Below are positions 25,378 to 33,556 of a stretch of 64,000 nt of DNA, one piece after another. How positions within the stretch are numbered: position 1 is the first letter of the stretch; every line of letters starts with the position of its first letter. The notes below the pieces were generated by a model. That model worked only from the letters and a program-made list of their open reading frames with translations, was not told where the DNA came from and did not search any database. The position numbers were made by a program, and so were the translations under genes. The stretch comes from Dorea sp. D27 (GTDB lineage: Bacteria > Bacillota > Clostridia > Lachnospirales > Lachnospiraceae). Where the stretch lies: NCBI RefSeq assembly GCF_001185345.1, contig NZ_KQ236745.1, positions 482,488 to 546,487 of the forward strand, read 5' to 3'.

Positions 25378-26385
25378 ATGACAATCAGGGAACAGCTGGA
25401 ACGAAGGGAAATCGAATATTTGAGTCCATATGCCGCACTGAGCAAGGATTCCCGGGGAAGGAAGAAGGAAGAGGAAGAATGTGATATCCGGCCCGTATTC
25501 CAGAGGGACAGAGACAGAATCCTGCACTGTAAGGCGTTCCGGAGGCTGAAACAGAAGACGCAGGTGTTTCTGCTTCCGAAAGGGGATCACTACCGCACGA
25601 GGCTTACCCACACGCTGGAAGTGTCGCAGAATGCCAGGACGGTGGCAAAGGCGCTGCGCTTGAACGAAGATTTGGTGGAGGCTATCGCACTGGGCCATGA
25701 TCTTGGGCATACGCCCTTCGGCCATGCGGGAGAGAGGGCGTTAAACGATGTTAATCCAGATGGGTTCCGCCACAATGAACAGAGTGTCAGAGTAGTCGAA
25801 TGCCTGGAAAAGCAGGGGGAAGGCCTGAACCTCACGTGGGAGGTCCTCGACGGAGTATTAAACCATAAGTCCAGCGGCAGCCCCCACACGCTGGAAGGGC
25901 AGATTGTACAGCTGTCGGATAAGATTGCCTATATCAACCATGACATAGATGATGCCGTGCGGGGAGGCATCCTGAAAGAGGAGGATATTCCCGCCAGATA
26001 CACGGATATACTGGGCAATACGACCAAAGTGAGGCTCGACACGATGATTCACAATGTCATCACCAACAGTATGAACCAGCCAAAGATCAGCATGTCACAG
26101 GAGGTGCGGGAAGCTACGCTTGGCCTCCGGAGATTCATGTTTGAGAATGTATACCAGAATCCTACGGCAAAGGGAGAAGAAGTCAAGGCTGTCAATATGA
26201 TTACCAACTTGTATGAGTATTATATAAGGCATATGGAGCTTCTGCCCGGGCAGTATCTGTCCATGATGGATGCAAACGGGGTGAGCAGGGAACAGATCGT
26301 GTGTGATTACATTGCCGGAATGACGGATACATACGCAGTAAAGAAGTTTGAAGAATTTTTTGTACCGGAATCTTGGAAAATTTAA
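25378..26385 (+). CDS. dgt: Deoxyguanosinetriphosphate triphosphohydrolase-like protein
   Basis: A 335-aa HD-domain dNTP triphosphohydrolase, which splits dNTPs to nucleoside and triphosphate and controls the DNA precursor pool. Start ATG 25378 follows SD GGAGCGGAGG; the TTG at 25372 is too close. The HD set is clear: KAFRRLKQKTQVF, RLTHTLEVSQNARTVA, EAIALGHDLGHTPFGHAGE, and SDKIAYINHDIDDA with the second metal ligands. It precedes dnaG and rpoD, the order seen in many clostridia. Confidence 0.92.
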   Translation: MTIREQLERREIEYLSPYAALSKDSRGRKKEEEECDIRPVFQRDRDRILHCKAFRRLKQKTQVFLLPKGDHYRTRLTHTLEVSQNARTVAKALRLNEDLVEAIALGHDLGHTPFGHAGERALNDVNPDGFRHNEQSVRVVECLEKQGEGLNLTWEVLDGVLNHKSSGSPHTLEGQIVQLSDKIAYINHDIDDAVRGGILKEEDIPARYTDILGNTTKVRLDTMIHNVITNSMNQPKISMSQEVREATLGLRRFMFENVYQNPTAKGEEVKAVNMITNLYEYYIRHMELLPGQYLSMMDANGVSREQIVCDYIAGMTDTYAVKKFEEFFVPESWKI

Positions 26386-26402
26386 AGGAAATCTAATGGT
26401 TT

Positions 26403-26464
26403 TGTCGAATACTATATATGAGGACATTTTTACCCGGAGCAGTATAAATGATTCTGCGCCGGGT
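26403..26464 (+). promoter_or_regulatory. Leader upstream of dnaG: 0A-box-like site and hairpin
   Basis: TGTCGAA at 26403-26409 matches the Spo0A box core. Downstream, ACCCGGAGCAG (26432-26442) pairs with CTGCGCCGGGT (26454-26464) with one mismatch. No T-run follows. The Spo0A match is a short word and may be chance. Confidence 0.35.
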
Positions 26465-26490
26465 ATCTCAGCGTAAATATAGGAGGAACG

Positions 26491-28260
26491 ATGTATTATT
26501 CAGATGATCTGATTGAAGAAGTGAGAGCAAAAAATGACATAGTAGATGTGATTTCAGGTTATGTGAAACTGCAGAAAAAAGGAAGTTCCTATTTTGGATT
26601 ATGTCCGTTTCATAATGAAAAGTCGCCGTCATTTTCAGTCAGCAGACAGAAGCAGATGTATTACTGCTTCGGGTGCGGTGCCGGAGGAAACGTCTTTACT
26701 TTCATAATGGAATATGAAAATTATACATTTGTGGAAGCGCTCCGTTATCTGGCGGAACGCGCAGGCGTCGAGCTGCCGGAGCAGGACGATTCCGAAGAGG
26801 CGAAGAAAAAGGCGGGGGTGAGGACGACTCTGCTGGAAATCAATAAGCTGGCGGCACAGTTTTATTATGCGCAGCTGAAAGACGCAAGAGGTGAGCATGC
26901 GTTAGACTATCTGAAACGCCGGGAGCTGAGTGACGACACGATACGCGCTTTCGGACTTGGGTATTCCGGCAAGTCCGGGAAAGAACTGTACAGATACTTG
27001 AAGTCTAAAGGGTACTCAGACGACATATTGTTTAAGGCGGGACTGATTGCGTTTAACGAACGAAGCGGTCCTTATGACAAGTTCTGGAACCGAGTCATGT
27101 TTCCAATCATGGACGCGAACAGCAAGGTCATTGGATTCGGGGGCCGTGTGATGGGCGACGGACAGCCTAAATACCTCAACTCTCCGGAGACGATGATATT
27201 TGATAAGAGCAGAAACCTGTATGGGCTCAACAGGGCAAGAACCTTCAGGAAACCTTATTTTCTGCTCTGCGAGGGGTATATGGACGTGATATCTCTGCAC
27301 CAGGCCGGATTCGGCAATGCGGTAGCTTCGCTGGGGACAGCGCTTACTTCGGGACATGCTTCCCTCATCCGGAGGTATGTCGAAGAAGTGTATCTGACCT
27401 ATGACAGCGATGAGGCGGGGACCAAAGCGGCGCTCAGGGCCGCGCCTATTCTAAAAGAAGCTGGAATCACTGCCAGGGTTATCCGCATGGAACCGTACAA
27501 AGACCCGGATGAGTTCATCAAGAACCTGGGAGCGGAGGCTTTCGAGGAACGGATTGGCAAGGCACGGAACGGATTCATGTTCGGCCTGGAAATTCTGGAG
27601 AAGCAGTATGACATGAAGTCTCCGGAAGGCAAGACGGAATTCATGCGGGCGGCAGCCACAAGGCTTACAGAGTTTGACGAGGAGATTGAACGGAATAATT
27701 ACATAGAAGCAGTAGCGGGCGCATATCACGTCGGCTACGAAGATTTGAGAAAGCTGGTCGGGAAGATGGCAATCCAGAAAGGGCTTGCGAAGCCTGTCGT
27801 CAGGGCAAAGACAGCGTCTGGACGGGAGAAGGAAAATGGTATTGTCAAATCCCAGAAAATACTGCTTACGTGGCTGATTGAGGAAGAGAGCATCTTCCGG
27901 CAGATTGAAAAATATATCAAGCCTTCGGATTTCTCGGGAGGGCTGTACCGGACGGTTGCACAGCTTCTGTATGAACAGTATGATGCAGGAGAAGTGAATC
28001 CTGCAAAGCTTATGAATCATTTCACGGATGAGGAAGAGCACCGGGAGGTTGCAGGACTGTTCCACACGAAGATCAAAGAACTTTCAACGGCCGCTGAGCA
28101 GGAAAAAGCACTGAAGGAAACGGTAATACGGGTCAAAAGCCACGGTATCGAGGAGGCCACACGGAATCTGGAACCTACGGATATCCAGGGACTACAACAG
28201 TTGATGGAAGACAAAAGAGCCTTGCAGGGCCTTGAAAAACTGCATATTTCTGTCAATTAA
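26491..28260 (+). CDS. dnaG: DNA primase
   Basis: A 589-aa bacterial primase that makes RNA primers for replication. The N-terminal CHC2 zinc site is Cys38, His41, Cys59 and Cys62. The catalytic core has VIGFGGRVMGDG followed by the TOPRIM part: LLCEGYMDVISLHQAGF with the active-site Glu, and YDSDEAGTKAA with the DxD. The C-terminal helicase-binding part (about 450-589) ends the protein. SD AGGAGG at 26481-26486. Followed by rpoD 39 nt later. Confidence 0.97.
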   Translation: MYYSDDLIEEVRAKNDIVDVISGYVKLQKKGSSYFGLCPFHNEKSPSFSVSRQKQMYYCFGCGAGGNVFTFIMEYENYTFVEALRYLAERAGVELPEQDDSEEAKKKAGVRTTLLEINKLAAQFYYAQLKDARGEHALDYLKRRELSDDTIRAFGLGYSGKSGKELYRYLKSKGYSDDILFKAGLIAFNERSGPYDKFWNRVMFPIMDANSKVIGFGGRVMGDGQPKYLNSPETMIFDKSRNLYGLNRARTFRKPYFLLCEGYMDVISLHQAGFGNAVASLGTALTSGHASLIRRYVEEVYLTYDSDEAGTKAALRAAPILKEAGITARVIRMEPYKDPDEFIKNLGAEAFEERIGKARNGFMFGLEILEKQYDMKSPEGKTEFMRAAATRLTEFDEEIERNNYIEAVAGAYHVGYEDLRKLVGKMAIQKGLAKPVVRAKTASGREKENGIVKSQKILLTWLIEEESIFRQIEKYIKPSDFSGGLYRTVAQLLYEQYDAGEVNPAKLMNHFTDEEEHREVAGLFHTKIKELSTAAEQEKALKETVIRVKSHGIEEATRNLEPTDIQGLQQLMEDKRALQGLEKLHISVN

Positions 28261-28299
28261 GGATAAAATATAAACAAGCAATGAGAGGATGGACACTAC

Positions 28300-29413
28300 A
28301 TGGAAGAAAACACAGTGAAATTTGAGGAGAAATTAAAAGAACTGGTATCTCTCGGAAAAAAGAAGAAAAGTATTCTGGAGCTTCAGGAGATCAACGATTT
28401 CTTCTCTGACATGGAACTTGAATCCGAACAGATGGAAAGAGTGTTTGAGCACCTGGAAACAAACAATATCGATGTGCTGCGCATCAGCGGGGACGACGAT
28501 GATATCGACGACGCAGATATCATCATCTCCGAAGAAGATGAGGTAGATGTTGAGAAAATAGATCTCTCTGTTCCGGACGGTATCAGCATAGAAGATCCTG
28601 TCCGCATGTATCTGAAAGAAATAGGTAAAGTTCCGCTTCTTACGGCGGATGAGGAAGTCGACCTTGCAAAACGGATGGCAGACGGGGACGAGGAGGCCAA
28701 AAAGAGGCTGGCAGAAGCGAACCTTCGTCTTGTAGTCAGTATCGCCAAGCGTTATGTAGGGCGGGGGATGCTGTTTCTTGACCTGATTCAGGAAGGGAAC
28801 CTGGGACTGATCAAAGCGGTAGAAAAATTTGATTACCATAAAGGGTTCAAGTTCAGCACGTATGCCACGTGGTGGATCCGTCAGGCGATTACCAGAGCGA
28901 TTGCCGACCAGGCAAGAACCATCCGGATTCCGGTCCATATGGTAGAGACGATCAACAAGCTGATCCGTGTGTCCAGACAATTGTTGCAGGAACTGGGAAG
29001 AGAACCTACGCCGGAGGAGATTGCGGCCGAACTGGACATGCCGGTGGAGAGAGTGAGGGAAATCCTTAAAAATCTCCCAGGAGCCGGTGTCGCTTGAGAC
29101 GCCGATTGGTGAGGAAGAAGACAGCCATCTCGGCGATTTCATACAGGATGACAACGTACCCGTACCTGCGGAGGCAGCGGCTCAGACACTTCTGAAAGAG
29201 CAGCTTGACGAGGTGCTGGATACATTGACAGAGAGGGAACAGAAGGTGCTCCGCCTGAGATTCGGCATGAATGATGGACGGGCCCGCACGCTGGAGGAAG
29301 TAGGCAAGGAATTTGACGTAACGAGGGAAAGAATCCGTCAGATTGAGGCGAAAGCGCTCAGAAAGCTTCGTCATCCGAGCCGCAGCAGAAAATTAAGAGA
29401 TTATCTGGATTAA
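28300..29413 (+). CDS. rpoD: RNA polymerase primary sigma factor, with apparent +1 frameshift
   Basis: Vegetative sigma-70, normally about 370 aa. The first frame (28300-29097) holds the acidic region 1.1, region 1.2 ([19 protein letters not shown]), region 2 ([20 protein letters not shown], then [20 protein letters not shown]) and region 3. It then runs into a stop after [13 protein letters not shown]. Region 4 ([17 protein letters not shown], then [19 protein letters not shown]) continues in the +1 frame to 29413. Removing one A from the AAAAA at 29068-29072 restores [15 protein letters not shown], the conserved family sequence. Because the gene is essential, a sequencing or assembly error is the likeliest cause; transcript slippage is possible. 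Confidence 0.9.
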
Positions 29414-29426
29414 GGAAGAGGCGCCT

Positions 29427-30119
29427 ATGGAACTATCAAAAAGACTGCGTGCAGTAGCCGGTCTTGTGACAGAGGGCGCCTCTGTTGCAGATATCGGTAC
29501 TGACCACGGATATATACCAATATATCTTATCATGTCTGGAACCGCCAGGAAGGCGATTGCCTCGGATATCAATGCAGGACCGCTTGAGAGGGCCAGGATA
29601 CATATTCAGGAGAGCGGCGCGGCCGGCCAGATTGAGACGAGACGTTCGGACGGGCTGGAGGCGGTCAGGCCGGGAGAGGCAGACACGATGATAGCGGCCG
29701 GAATGGGCGGGGGGCTAATCATCAGGATACTGGAAGCCGGGAAAGCAGTGACCGGGCAGATGAAAGAGCTGATTCTCCAGCCCCAGTCTGAAATCAAAAA
29801 GGTACGGAGCTATCTGGTCAGCCATGGCTTTTCCATAGCGGAAGAAGATATGGTGGAGGAAGAAGGAAAGTACTATCCCATGATGAAAGTAGTGCACGGA
29901 ACCGCAGGGGTATATACGGAGGCAGAGCTGCTCTATGGAAAGCTGCTGTTGGAACAGCGGCATCCAGTATTAAAGGAATATCTGCTGAGGGAGAAGCGTA
30001 TAAAGAATGATATAGCTGTCCGGCTGGGCGGCAGCAGAAACGCGCGCTCCAGAGAGCGCGAAAGCGAGATCGAAAAGGAGCTTCGCCTTATAGATGAGGC
30101 TCTTGACCACTATAGATAG
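29427..30119 (+). CDS. trmK: tRNA (adenine(22)-N1)-methyltransferase
   Basis: A 230-aa SAM-dependent methyltransferase making m1A22 in tRNA. SAM site: SVADIGTDHGYIPIYL, AIASDINAGPLERA and MIAAGMGGGLIIRIL, the family signature. C-terminal coiled helix ends EKELRLIDEALDHYR. It is 13 nt after rpoD and directly before the Nif3-like gene; rpoD-trmK-nif3 is a conserved Firmicute order. Confidence 0.93.
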   Translation: MELSKRLRAVAGLVTEGASVADIGTDHGYIPIYLIMSGTARKAIASDINAGPLERARIHIQESGAAGQIETRRSDGLEAVRPGEADTMIAAGMGGGLIIRILEAGKAVTGQMKELILQPQSEIKKVRSYLVSHGFSIAEEDMVEEEGKYYPMMKVVHGTAGVYTEAELLYGKLLLEQRHPVLKEYLLREKRIKNDIAVRLGGSRNARSRERESEIEKELRLIDEALDHYR

Positions 30120-30138
30120 CAGAGAGGAAGGTTTTGGT

Positions 30139-30918
30139 ATGCTTTGCCAGGAAATCATAGATATTATAGAGAAGAGCTATCCGGAAAAGTACGCGCTTGA
30201 CTGGGATAACGTAGGACTGCTTGCGGGCAGGGACGACAAGGAAGTAACACGTATCTACATCGCTCTGGATGCGACGGACGAGGTCGTAGAAGCAGCGGCG
30301 GAACAGGGGGCGGATATGCTTATCACCCATCATCCTCTCATATTCGGCGGTCTCAGGCAGGTGACAAACCGTGACTTTATCGGGCGGCGTATTATCAAAC
30401 TGCTGCAGAATGACATATCTTATTATGCGATGCATACAAATTATGATGTACTCGGTATGGCGGATCTGTCCGGAAGGATGCTCCATCTTCACGATGCCGA
30501 AGTGCTGGAAGTGACTTGGGATGACGGAAGCCAGGAAGGAATCGGCAGAGTGGCTGATTTAGAGGAGTCCATATCGCTTGCAGAATGTGCCGAGGCGGTA
30601 AAGGCCAGCTTCAACCCGGGACCGGTCAAGGTGTTCGGGGAGCTCGGGCGCAGGATCAAGAGAGTAGCCATATCGCCGGGAGCGGGCAAAAGCATGATTG
30701 GAGCAGCGCTCGGCAAGAAAGCAGACGTACTTGTCACTGGGGATATCGACCATCATACGGGCATTGACGCGGTGGCGGAAGGACTCTGCATTATAGATGC
30801 CGGGCATTATGGGGTGGAACATATCTTTGTTGAAGATATGAAAAGATATCTGGAAGAGCATGCCCAAGGTATAGAAGTGGCTGCCGCACCCATCCGGCAT
30901 CCGTTTGTAATCATTTGA
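30139..30918 (+). CDS. Nif3-like dinuclear metal centre protein (YqfO/DUF34 family)
   Basis: A 259-aa protein, probably hexameric, with two metal ions; often tied to NAD or GTP cyclohydrolase type I-like functions but not settled. Start ATG 30139 has SD GAGGAAGG; the open frame reaches back into trmK. Conserved: DWDNVGLLAG, DMLITHHPLIFGG, AMHTNYDV, and near the end TGDIDHHTGIDAV and DAGHYGVEH with metal-binding His and Glu. It lacks the long central insert of YqfO, so it is the short form. Confidence 0.9.
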   Translation: MLCQEIIDIIEKSYPEKYALDWDNVGLLAGRDDKEVTRIYIALDATDEVVEAAAEQGADMLITHHPLIFGGLRQVTNRDFIGRRIIKLLQNDISYYAMHTNYDVLGMADLSGRMLHLHDAEVLEVTWDDGSQEGIGRVADLEESISLAECAEAVKASFNPGPVKVFGELGRRIKRVAISPGAGKSMIGAALGKKADVLVTGDIDHHTGIDAVAEGLCIIDAGHYGVEHIFVEDMKRYLEEHAQGIEVAAAPIRHPFVII

Positions 30919-30967
30919 GCTTTGCACGACGTAACCACAGGACGGATGACGGGAGAAGGAGGAAGAT

Positions 30968-32635
30968 ATGGATAAGGAATTGTACAGCGTACAGATAGGG
31001 GACGAGATAAAGCGCTATGAGAGCGGGACTACATATGAGCAGATTGCCCGGGAATACCAGAAGGATTATCCTTATGACATCGTGCTGATATTTGTGAACG
31101 GTCGACTTCAGGAGCTTTATAAGCCGTTAAAATCCGATTGTGTAGTCAGCTTTGTGACGACTGCGGAGAATATCGGTCATAAGACGTACAAGAGAAGCAT
31201 GAGCCTGATGCTTGTAAAGGCTGTCTATGACGTGGCCAACCACGAGGCCATCGACAAAGTGAGAATCCATTTCGCGGTGAGCAAAGGATATTTCTGCACG
31301 GTAGAAGGAGATATCGAATTGAACCAGGATTTTCTTGATAAAGTAGAGGCGCGTATGCGCGAGATGGTCGAGATGGATATGCCTATCCATAAAAGAAGCA
31401 TCCATACGGACGATGCTGTCGCGCTGTTCCGCCAGCATGGAATGCGGGATAAGGAGAGGCTGTTTGAATATAGGAGAGTGTCGAAGGTCAATATATACAG
31501 CATGAATGAATTTGAAGACTATTACTACGGATACATGGTTCCGAGCGCCGGTTATCTGAAGTATTTTAAACTGTACCTGTATGATGAAGGGTTTGTCGTA
31601 CAGATGCCGGTGGAAGAGGCGCCGGATATCGTCCCTCCGTTCGAACCGCAGAACAAGTTATTCCAGGTGCTTAAAGAATCTACAAAGTGGGGCGATATAC
31701 AAGGCATCGAGACAGTCGGTGCGCTGAACGACAAGATAACGAAGAGCGATGTACGGGAAGTGGTGCTCGTTCAGGAGGCGATGCAGGAGAAGAAGATTGC
31801 AGACATAGCTTCAGAGATAGCAGGGCGTCCGGAGATTAAATTTGTCCTTATCGCCGGCCCGTCCTCATCCGGAAAAACGACATTTTCACACAGGCTCTCC
31901 ATCCAGCTTCGGGCAAACGGGCTCGTTCCGCATCCGATAGCCGTGGACAATTATTTTGTGGAGAGAGAGGACAATCCGAAGGATGCGGACGGAAATTATG
32001 ATTTCGAGTGCCTTGAGGCCGTGGACGTGGATCTGTTTAACAGACAGCTTCGTGAGCTGACAGAGGGAAAAGAAGTTATCATTCCGAATTTTAATTTCGT
32101 AACGGGACATAAGGAGTATACGAACAAGCCTAAGAAGCTCGGAGAGAACGACGTGCTTGTAATCGAAGGAATCCACTGTCTGAATCCAAAGCTTACCGAA
32201 CAGCTGGCGGATGAGAACAAATATAAGATATATATCAGTGGCCTGACGCAGCTGAATATCGATGAGCACAACAGGATTCCGACCACTGACGGCAGGCTGA
32301 TACGCAGAATCGTACGAGATGCAAGGACCCGCGGTTCGTCTGCCAGAAGGACTATCAGCATGTGGCCATCCGTGAGGAGGGGAGAGGAGCGGAACATATT
32401 TCCGTTCCAGGAAGAGGCGGACGTGATGTTCAATTCTGCCCTCATCTATGAGCTTGCGGTCCTGAAGCCGTATGTGGAGGCTCTTTTGTTTGGCATCGAG
32501 AAGGACTCCGTGGAATATATAGAGGCAAAAAGGCTTCTGAAATTCCTCGATTATTTTGTGGGGATTGGAAGTGAGTATGTGCCGACAAATTCCCTGCTCA
32601 GAGAATTTATCGGCGGAGGCTGCTTTAACGTGTAA
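30968..32635 (+). CDS. Uridine kinase-like nucleoside kinase with N-terminal TGS-like region
   Basis: A 555-aa protein common in clostridia. Residues about 1-70 are TGS/ubiquitin-like, residues 70-270 resemble the second part of threonyl-tRNA synthetase-type leaders, and from about 285 there is a phosphoribulokinase/uridine kinase domain. Walker A is GPSSSGKTTF, then VDNYFVEREDNP, the LNIDEHNRIPTTDGRLIRRI segment (first part) and IFPFQEEADVMFNSALIYEL. Likely phosphorylates a nucleoside, though threonine or cell-wall roles have been suggested for relatives. SD GGAGGA lies upstream. Confidence 0.85.
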   Translation: MDKELYSVQIGDEIKRYESGTTYEQIAREYQKDYPYDIVLIFVNGRLQELYKPLKSDCVVSFVTTAENIGHKTYKRSMSLMLVKAVYDVANHEAIDKVRIHFAVSKGYFCTVEGDIELNQDFLDKVEARMREMVEMDMPIHKRSIHTDDAVALFRQHGMRDKERLFEYRRVSKVNIYSMNEFEDYYYGYMVPSAGYLKYFKLYLYDEGFVVQMPVEEAPDIVPPFEPQNKLFQVLKESTKWGDIQGIETVGALNDKITKSDVREVVLVQEAMQEKKIADIASEIAGRPEIKFVLIAGPSSSGKTTFSHRLSIQLRANGLVPHPIAVDNYFVEREDNPKDADGNYDFECLEAVDVDLFNRQLRELTEGKEVIIPNFNFVTGHKEYTNKPKKLGENDVLVIEGIHCLNPKLTEQLADENKYKIYISGLTQLNIDEHNRIPTTDGRLIRRIVRDARTRGSSARRTISMWPSVRRGEERNIFPFQEEADVMFNSALIYELAVLKPYVEALLFGIEKDSVEYIEAKRLLKFLDYFVGIGSEYVPTNSLLREFIGGGCFNV

Positions 32636-32666
32636 GGAACAGATAGGAAGGACTCCGAAGGGAGAA

Positions 32667-33542
32667 TTACAGCTTCATATCGTCCGGAAGCGGAGAGAGG
32701 AACTGCATCGTTTCACCCGTAATAGGATGTGTAAATGTGAGCCGGTGGGAATGGAGCGCCTGCCGGCTTATCACAGTATAGTCGGGATGATACAGGAAAT
32801 CACCCGGAAGAGGATGCCCGATATGCTTTAGGTGCACGCGTATCTGGTGCGTGCGCCCGGTATCAAGCGTGACAGACAGAAGAGAATACCCATCTCTGTA
32901 ATCGAGCCGTCTAAAATGGGTGCAGGCGTATTCACCGTCCGATGTATCTACACATCGTTCGATGGTGGACCCGGAACGGCGGGCGATAGGGGCTGTAATC
33001 GTCCCTTCAGCCGGGGTCAGGCCTGAAGCCAGTGCCAGGTATTCACGGCCGATGCGCCTCTCTTTTATCATGGCAGACAGAAGAGAGGCGCTCAGCATGT
33101 GTTTCGCCACGATGAGAAGTCCGCTCGTATTCTTATCCAGTCTGTTGATACAGCGGTATGTAAAGGAAATGCCCTTGGTGTTGTAATAGGAGACGAGGGC
33201 GTTGGCCAGCGTGTTGTCGTGATTGCCATGGGACGGGTGGATGGGCATGCCGGCCGGTTTGTCAATGACGAGGATATCTTCGTCTTCATACATAATATGT
33301 AAGGGAAGGGGAACCGGCAGAATACCGGAGGACCCTTCCCTTTCCTGTATGCTAACCATAAGCTTGTCCCCGACTGCAAGGGTATCTCCGGTCCTGGCCC
33401 ATGCCCCATTGCGGACGATGCCGTCCGGCGTCCGTTTCAGATGGGTGATTATGGTACGAGAATATCCCCGGCTTTTTAGAAAGCCGAGGATATCCATCCC
33501 TTCATATTCTTTTGATATGCTGTAGTCAAGTACCCGTTCCAT
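32667..33542 (-). CDS. RluA-family pseudouridine synthase
   Basis: A 291-aa enzyme that isomerises uridine in rRNA (or tRNA). N-terminal S4-like part about 1-75 (KEYEGMDILGFLKSRGYSRT). Catalytic motif is CINRLDKNTSGLLIVAK with the essential Asp, preceded by VIDKPAGMPIHPSHGN. The family end reads GRTHQIRVHLKHIGHPLPGD. SD AGAGGTG precedes ATG 33542. It is the last gene of the minus block after potC-potD, 14 nt away, so it may be cotranscribed with polyamine uptake. The exact target position is not predictable. Confidence 0.92.
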   Translation of the reverse strand: MERVLDYSISKEYEGMDILGFLKSRGYSRTIITHLKRTPDGIVRNGAWARTGDTLAVGDKLMVSIQEREGSSGILPVPLPLHIMYEDEDILVIDKPAGMPIHPSHGNHDNTLANALVSYYNTKGISFTYRCINRLDKNTSGLLIVAKHMLSASLLSAMIKERRIGREYLALASGLTPAEGTITAPIARRSGSTIERCVDTSDGEYACTHFRRLDYRDGYSLLSVTLDTGRTHQIRVHLKHIGHPLPGDFLYHPDYTVISRQALHSHRLTFTHPITGETMQFLSPLPDDMKL

Positions 33543-33556
33543 ACTGCACCTCTTTG

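Noticed and set aside
29087..29413. Separate small gene encoding sigma region 4
   Set aside because: It continues rpoD exactly after a one-base shift and has no SD at its GTG/ATG-type start.
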